Shown here: positions 61,069-64,000 of the stretch, one piece after another
How the letters are laid out: every line of letters starts with the position of its first letter
Numbering within the stretch: the first letter of the stretch is position 1
Assembly: GCA_965206395.1 (NCBI GenBank)
Contig: CBDBJK010000036.1
Span: 186,001-250,000, forward strand
From: CBDBJK01 sp965206395
Lineage (GTDB): Bacteria; Chloroflexota; Dehalococcoidia; Lucifugimonadales; CATOSD01
Reading direction: 5' to 3'
DNA: 64,000 nt
Notes under the pieces: generated by a model
What the model was told of the DNA's origin: nothing
The model's input: the letters and a program-made list of their open reading frames with translations, nothing else
The model's database searches: none
Made by a program: the position numbers and the translations under genes

Positions 61069-61101
61069 ACACGGCGGCCTTTCAAAAAAGGGCCGCCGTG
61101 T
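61069..61101 (-). terminator. terminator of hsp20
   Basis: An 11-bp perfect stem (ACACGGCGGCC at 61069-61079 with GGCCGCCGTGT at 61091-61101) lies 26 bases after the hsp20 stop. On the minus strand it is followed by TTGTTTCT. Confidence 0.75.
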
Positions 61102-61127
61102 CAATGATACAGGCTACTTACTGTAGG

Positions 61128-61565
61128 CTACTTGCCGACTTTGAGTTCCAAGCGCTTGGCCTTCTTGGACTCCACCTTCGGGAAGGTGATGCTCACTACG
61201 CCGTTTTCGTAGCTGGTGTCGGCATTGTCCACGTCGATGGTGTCTGGCAGGCGAAGTGCGCGATGGAACGTCCCGCTCCTGCGCTCCCTCATCAGATAGC
61301 TGCCGTCCTTGCCTTCGCCCTCGGACTCGGTCTTACCATCGATAGTCAGCACCTCGTTCTCGATGGTGACGCTGATGTCGTCGGTCTTGACGCCGGGCAT
61401 CGAAGCACGCACGACGATGTTATCGCCATCCTGAATTACATCCAGAGGCACGGCCCACTTGGAAGTCCCGTTCTCGCCGTTTACCCTGGCGATATCAATC
61501 CCCCTCCAGAGCCTGCTACGTACCTGTCGAAGCTCATTGAAGGGGTCCAAACGCTGTAATACCAT
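61128..61565 (-). CDS. hsp20: small heat-shock protein, Hsp20 family
   Basis: A 145-residue alpha-crystallin-type holdase chaperone. The alpha-crystallin domain spans about residues 40-135, with DNIVVRASMPGVKTDDISVT, LTIDGKTESEGE and the diagnostic SYENGVVSITFPKVE. The C-terminal anchoring motif IxI is replaced by LELKV. AAGGAG precedes the ATG. It has a consensus sigma-A promoter at 61633-61661 and a terminator at 61069-61101, and is divergent from dnaJ-hspR, so heat control by the HspR-like regulator is plausible. Confidence 0.95.
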   Translation of the reverse strand: MVLQRLDPFNELRQVRSRLWRGIDIARVNGENGTSKWAVPLDVIQDGDNIVVRASMPGVKTDDISVTIENEVLTIDGKTESEGEGKDGSYLMRERRSGTFHRALRLPDTIDVDNADTSYENGVVSITFPKVESKKAKRLELKVGK

Positions 61566-61632
61566 TGCTTAATCTCCTTGTCATCGATTGACTTTGCTAT
61601 ACTTGGAAGCAACTTTACTCCCACCTAGCACT

Positions 61633-61661
61633 ATTATAATTCTGTTATCAATGATTGTCAA
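61633..61661 (-). promoter_or_regulatory. perfect consensus sigma-A promoter of hsp20
   Basis: On the minus strand TTGACA (61661-61656) and TATAAT (61638-61633) are separated by exactly 17 bases, a full match to consensus. The leader to the ATG at 61565 would be about 60 bases. Such a strong promoter is normally held down by a repressor. Confidence 0.85.
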
Positions 61662-61666
61662 GAAAC

Positions 61667-61684
61667 TTATAGTAAATACTATAA
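61667..61684. promoter_or_regulatory. inverted repeat beside the hsp20 promoter, possible operator
   Basis: TTATAGT and ACTATAA (7 bp each, 4-base spacer) lie 6 bases upstream of the hsp20 -35 box and within the hsp20-dnaJ divergent region. The sequence does not match the HspR HAIR consensus (CTTGAGT-N7-ACTCAAG) or CIRCE. Confidence 0.45.
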
Positions 61685-61756
61685 TATAGGTTATCGCAAA
61701 AACTTGATGTATGTTATAATAAGCATACAGTAATCTAGGAATTACGAGCAACGACT

Positions 61757-62656
61757 ATGGCTACCTATTATGAAATACTAGGCGTTCCCAAGAACGCAAA
61801 CGAAAAAGATGTACGGCAAGCGTACAGAAGCCTGGCCCGGAAGCATCATCCCGACCTCAATCCGGGCGACAAAGAGGCCGAGGAACATTTTAAGAAGATA
61901 AACGAGGCTTACGAAGTCTTGTCAGACGCTGAGAATCGAAAGAAATACGATCAGTACGGCGACCAGTGGAGGCACGCCGACCAGTTTGAGGCTCGATCCC
62001 AATATAGACAACCCGGAAGCGGCTCCAATAGCCGAACGTACAGCACCGGTGGGTTTGATGACCTTGATTACAATGTTTTCGGCGGATTTGATGATCTGTT
62101 TGGAGGTCTGGGAGGCTCATACGGACAGCGTCGTGGCGCGCGCACGGCGGCCCGGCGTCGCACAAACGTTTCGGTGACCGTGACGCTTGAGGAAGCCTAC
62201 GTCGGCACGAAACGCAACGTAATGGTTCCCGACGGGATACAGCAGCGCCGCATCGAGGTGTCGATACCGCCCGGCGTAGACAACGGCTCGGTGGTACATG
62301 TCACCCCCGACAAGGGCAACGAGGTATATATAACCGTTAGCGTCTCGCCACACGCCAGCTTCCAGAGGAAAGGCAATAATCTGGATATCGAAGTCGAAGT
62401 GCCCTTCGAGGACGCTGTGCTAGGAGGCGAGGTAGACGTTCAGACCCTCAAGAGCAAGGTGCGCCTGAAGATACCGCCCGAAAGTCAGAACGGGCAGAAG
62501 ATACGCCTTGCGGGTCAGGGAATGCCAAAGCTTGGCGCGACAGACACGAAAGGCGACCTGTACATCATCGTCCGTCCTGAGCTGCCCAAGGATCTGACAG
62601 ATGAGGAGCGCGAACTGTTCCAGAAGCTCAAGGAGCTTCGCTCAAAGCAGGGGTAA
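61757..62656 (+). CDS. DnaJ/CbpA-type J-domain chaperone without zinc finger
   Basis: A 299-residue co-chaperone of DnaK. The J-domain (1-70) has YYEILGVPKNANEKDVRQAY and the essential HPD (HHPDLNPGD). A Gly/Phe-rich region (about 95-125, GGFDDLFGGLGGSYG) follows, then the DnaJ C-terminal substrate-binding domains (about 135-290) with VTLEEAYVGTKRNV and GGEVDVQTLKSKVRLKIPP. The CxxCxGxG zinc repeats of type I DnaJ are missing, so this is a CbpA-like type II protein. The hspR-like gene follows 5 bp downstream. No dnaK or grpE is in view. Confidence 0.95.
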   Translation: MATYYEILGVPKNANEKDVRQAYRSLARKHHPDLNPGDKEAEEHFKKINEAYEVLSDAENRKKYDQYGDQWRHADQFEARSQYRQPGSGSNSRTYSTGGFDDLDYNVFGGFDDLFGGLGGSYGQRRGARTAARRRTNVSVTVTLEEAYVGTKRNVMVPDGIQQRRIEVSIPPGVDNGSVVHVTPDKGNEVYITVSVSPHASFQRKGNNLDIEVEVPFEDAVLGGEVDVQTLKSKVRLKIPPESQNGQKIRLAGQGMPKLGATDTKGDLYIIVRPELPKDLTDEERELFQKLKELRSKQG

Positions 62657-62661
62657 GTGAA

Positions 62662-62997
62662 ATGGCTATGGAAGAGATGTTTAGCAGCGACGAGCCTGTC
62701 TTTATAATCAGCGTGGCCGCGCGTATGCTCGGAGTGCGCACCCAGACACTCCGGTACTACGAGCGTCTGGGACTCGTCGAGCCGACGCGCAGCAGGGGAA
62801 ACCAGCGCGTATACTCGCGCCGCGATGTCGAAAGAGTCCAGCACATCAGAGACCTTATGGACGACCTTGGCGTCAACCTGGCCGGGGTCGAGGTCATCCT
62901 GAAGCTGCTCAACCGACTGCAAGACGCCGAGTCCGAAATCAGCCACCTCAAGGCCGAGAACGAAGGCCTGCGCAACCTGCTGAACGCAGCGAGGTAG
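62662..62997 (+). CDS. hspR: HspR-like MerR-family heat-shock repressor
   Basis: A 111-residue MerR-type regulator. The winged HTH (about 14-80) reads FIISVAARMLGVRTQTLRYY, then ERLGLVEPTRSRGNQRVYSR, and RDVERVQHIRDLMDDLGVNL with the HspR-typical GVNLAGVEVIL. A C-terminal coiled coil (AESEISHLKAENEGLRNLL) gives the dimer. HspR represses chaperone operons together with DnaK as corepressor. Its place directly after dnaJ fits autoregulated heat-shock control. The operator is not obvious here. Confidence 0.92.
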   Translation: MAMEEMFSSDEPVFIISVAARMLGVRTQTLRYYERLGLVEPTRSRGNQRVYSRRDVERVQHIRDLMDDLGVNLAGVEVILKLLNRLQDAESEISHLKAENEGLRNLLNAAR

Positions 62998-63037
62998 GCG
63001 TCGAGGCTGCGCTTCCCCGCTGCCGTCAAATCGCTTA

Positions 63038-63071
63038 TCGCCGTTCCGCTATATGGGACGGCGAATTTTTT
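63038..63071 (+). terminator. rho-independent terminator of dnaJ-hspR
   Basis: A 10-bp stem (TCGCCGTTCC at 63038-63047 with GGGACGGCGA at 63055-63064, one G-T pair) has a 7-base loop and is followed by a run of six T at 63066-63071. It lies 41 bases after the hspR stop. Confidence 0.9.
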
Positions 63072-63156
63072 GCATAATCACCTACATCCTCTCAACTTCT
63101 CTCCGTCAATCAGGCTGAAAAAACTCAAGCTAATGTGAAAGATATTGTTGGCGAAC

Positions 63157-63287
63157 CTATGCGGCCATGAGTGCGATGCGGGCGAAATGGGATTTAGGTG
63201 TTTTGGCCCGAGGATGCTCGTCAAACCAATCCCTCAATCGTCCGGTGTTGATCGCGGTGGCGCTGGCAATGTTTTTAATGTCAGCAT
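63157..63287 (-). pseudogene. possible gene remnant without start
   Basis: A minus-strand frame ending at the TAG at 63157-63159 has no start codon but a protein-like sequence including TAINTGRLRDWFDEHPRAKT and SHFARIALMAA. I do not recognise it. It may be the 3' end of a lost gene; chance is also possible. Confidence 0.2.
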
Positions 63288-63388
63288 AATGTCAGGATCA
63301 CGATAGCGTCTCGTCAGGTGCGACCTTCCATGCGGCGATTAGACTGGAAATAACAGGTCTATAATCTTTCGCCAAAGGAGAAATCGCT

Positions 63389-64000
63389 ATGAAGAAGGCA
63401 CTTTTACCCAGGTTGGCAGTCGGAATTCTAATATTGGCTTCGCTAATCGTGATTGCGGGGTTCGCGCCCCCTGACGGCGAGGAGGAGAAACCCCTTCCCA
63501 GTGATTTCGATGTTGAGCCCACGCTTACGTATGACGCGTTCTTCAAGCTGGCCGACGCCGCGAACTACGAGCTTTCGCCAAAAGGAACTCCCGTGTGGAT
63601 GACGCAGATATCCGATGGCTCTCCTCTGAACTGGCCGGAGATAGTCTGCATCAATAACGAAACAGAGATTCTTGAGGCATTGAAGAATTCAAATAATGGC
63701 ATGCCCCCACCAGCCTCCGAGATCGACCCTATATGTCTGGATATGGGCGAGCCGGTTTTCGATCTCTACCAGCTTACGGGCGACGTAATACTCCCACCTG
63801 TGGAAACAGGCAAAGCAGTTGCAATTGTGTTGGAGCCTGTGGGCATACCCGTCCCGTTTACCGCAAAAGTGGTCGGAGGCCACCGTCCCGGAAATCTCCT
63901 CTTTAACCATGACGGCAGTTTACTTGCCATCTACACACCGTTGCTGACCAGGCTTTCCAGCCCATCGTACACAGATACTTTCACAGTAGAAATCAAAAGC
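63389..64000 (+). CDS. exported hypothetical protein, 3' end beyond the window
   Basis: A frame with AAAGGAG 8 bases upstream of the ATG at 63389 stays open to the window edge (204 codons), so its true length is unknown. The N-terminus is a signal peptide (RLAVGILILASLIVIAGFA) with a probable cleavage near residue 27. The mature part is acidic and proline-rich at first (PPDGEEEKPLPSDFD), then has two cysteines (in EIVCINN and DPICLDM) and beta-rich segments such as GKAVAIVLEPVGIPVPFTAK. No known domain is recognised. It may be a secreted or surface protein. Confidence 0.7.
   Translation, partial: MKKALLPRLAVGILILASLIVIAGFAPPDGEEEKPLPSDFDVEPTLTYDAFFKLADAANYELSPKGTPVWMTQISDGSPLNWPEIVCINNETEILEALKNSNNGMPPPASEIDPICLDMGEPVFDLYQLTGDVILPPVETGKAVAIVLEPVGIPVPFTAKVVGGHRPGNLLFNHDGSLLAIYTPLLTRLSSPSYTDTFTVEIKS

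Noticed and set aside
61566..61756. HAIR or CIRCE operator near hsp20-dnaJ
   Set aside because: I searched by eye for CTTGAGT-N7-ACTCAAG and the CIRCE 9-bp repeats and found neither.
1..64000. tRNA, rRNA and riboswitch candidates
   Set aside because: No intergenic stretch showed a T-loop GTTCGAATC-like block with a matching acceptor stem, nor a recognisable riboswitch core. A covariance-model scan was not possible here.

Overview
The window is 64 kb of moderately GC-rich bacterial DNA with dense, short-spaced genes, carrying core metabolism plus one large accessory island. The gene content fits Chloroflexota, most likely a Dehalococcoidia- or SAR202-like lineage: an accD-accA fusion, luciferase-like flavin oxidoreductase, thiolase/OB-fold pair, cyclase-family and SRPBCC enzymes, an HspR-type regulator next to DnaJ, and abundant short intergenic palindromic repeats. 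This placement is inferred from gene families, not from a marker phylogeny.

Layout. 0-2.4 kb: leucine biosynthesis (leuC cut by the window edge, leuD) with an AT-richer orphan gene wedged between them, then a cupin. 2.4-9.6 kb, minus strand: accD-accA fusion, ftsK, RNase J and type-4 uracil-DNA glycosylase. 9.8-16.4 kb, plus strand: aroE, an ABM-domain protein, a fused aroK-aroB, a TauE/SafE permease, tgt, and a two-subunit TPP decarboxylase of the sulfopyruvate/phosphonopyruvate type whose beta subunit is frameshifted. 16.5-23.7 kb: two minus-strand proteins sharing a GDIxGAGIAxG motif, a flavin monooxygenase, the thrC / NIL / MoaD-like trio, and a Lon-N-domain protein. 23.9-38.5 kb: an IS5-like element, a cobalamin-binding-type protein, a DUF2867 protein, an aminotransferase, VWA and TPR lipoproteins, a degenerate M28 protein, AlaX, thiolase/OB-fold, CoxE, alpha/beta hydrolase, SRPBCC and cyclase genes.

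38.7-60.9 kb is the most unusual part. It holds two modules of the same design. Each has a giant minus-strand GT-C/YfhO-like membrane protein carrying inserted lectin-like (LamG-type) domains, facing plus-strand genes for exported metallophosphatases and beta-helix proteins. Module A (38.7-48.4 kb) has a ribbon-helix-helix protein, the first giant protein, an alkaline phosphatase-calcineurin fusion lipoprotein, a G8/CEMIP-like protein and a LamG-like anchored protein. Module B (49.5-60.9 kb) has the second giant protein (split by an IS3 element and with an N-terminal frameshift), a CSLREA/beta-helix/RTX protein and a purple-acid-phosphatase/beta-helix fusion lipoprotein. An IS5 copy and the IS3 element lie at the junction. 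Several genes in the island carry single-base lesions (a missing start, a nonsense codon, indels), so it is either decaying or the assembly has indel errors.

60.9-64 kb: a heat-shock locus (hsp20 divergent from a dnaJ-hspR pair, with a consensus promoter) and an exported protein that runs off the window.

Stretches near or above 300 bases without a gene: 22867-23172 holds two inverted-repeat elements; 49298-49525 holds nested inverted repeats; 54772-55018 shows one 9-bp inverted repeat and nothing else; 63072-63388 shows only a possible short minus-strand remnant. I saw no tRNA, rRNA, CRISPR array or recognisable riboswitch.
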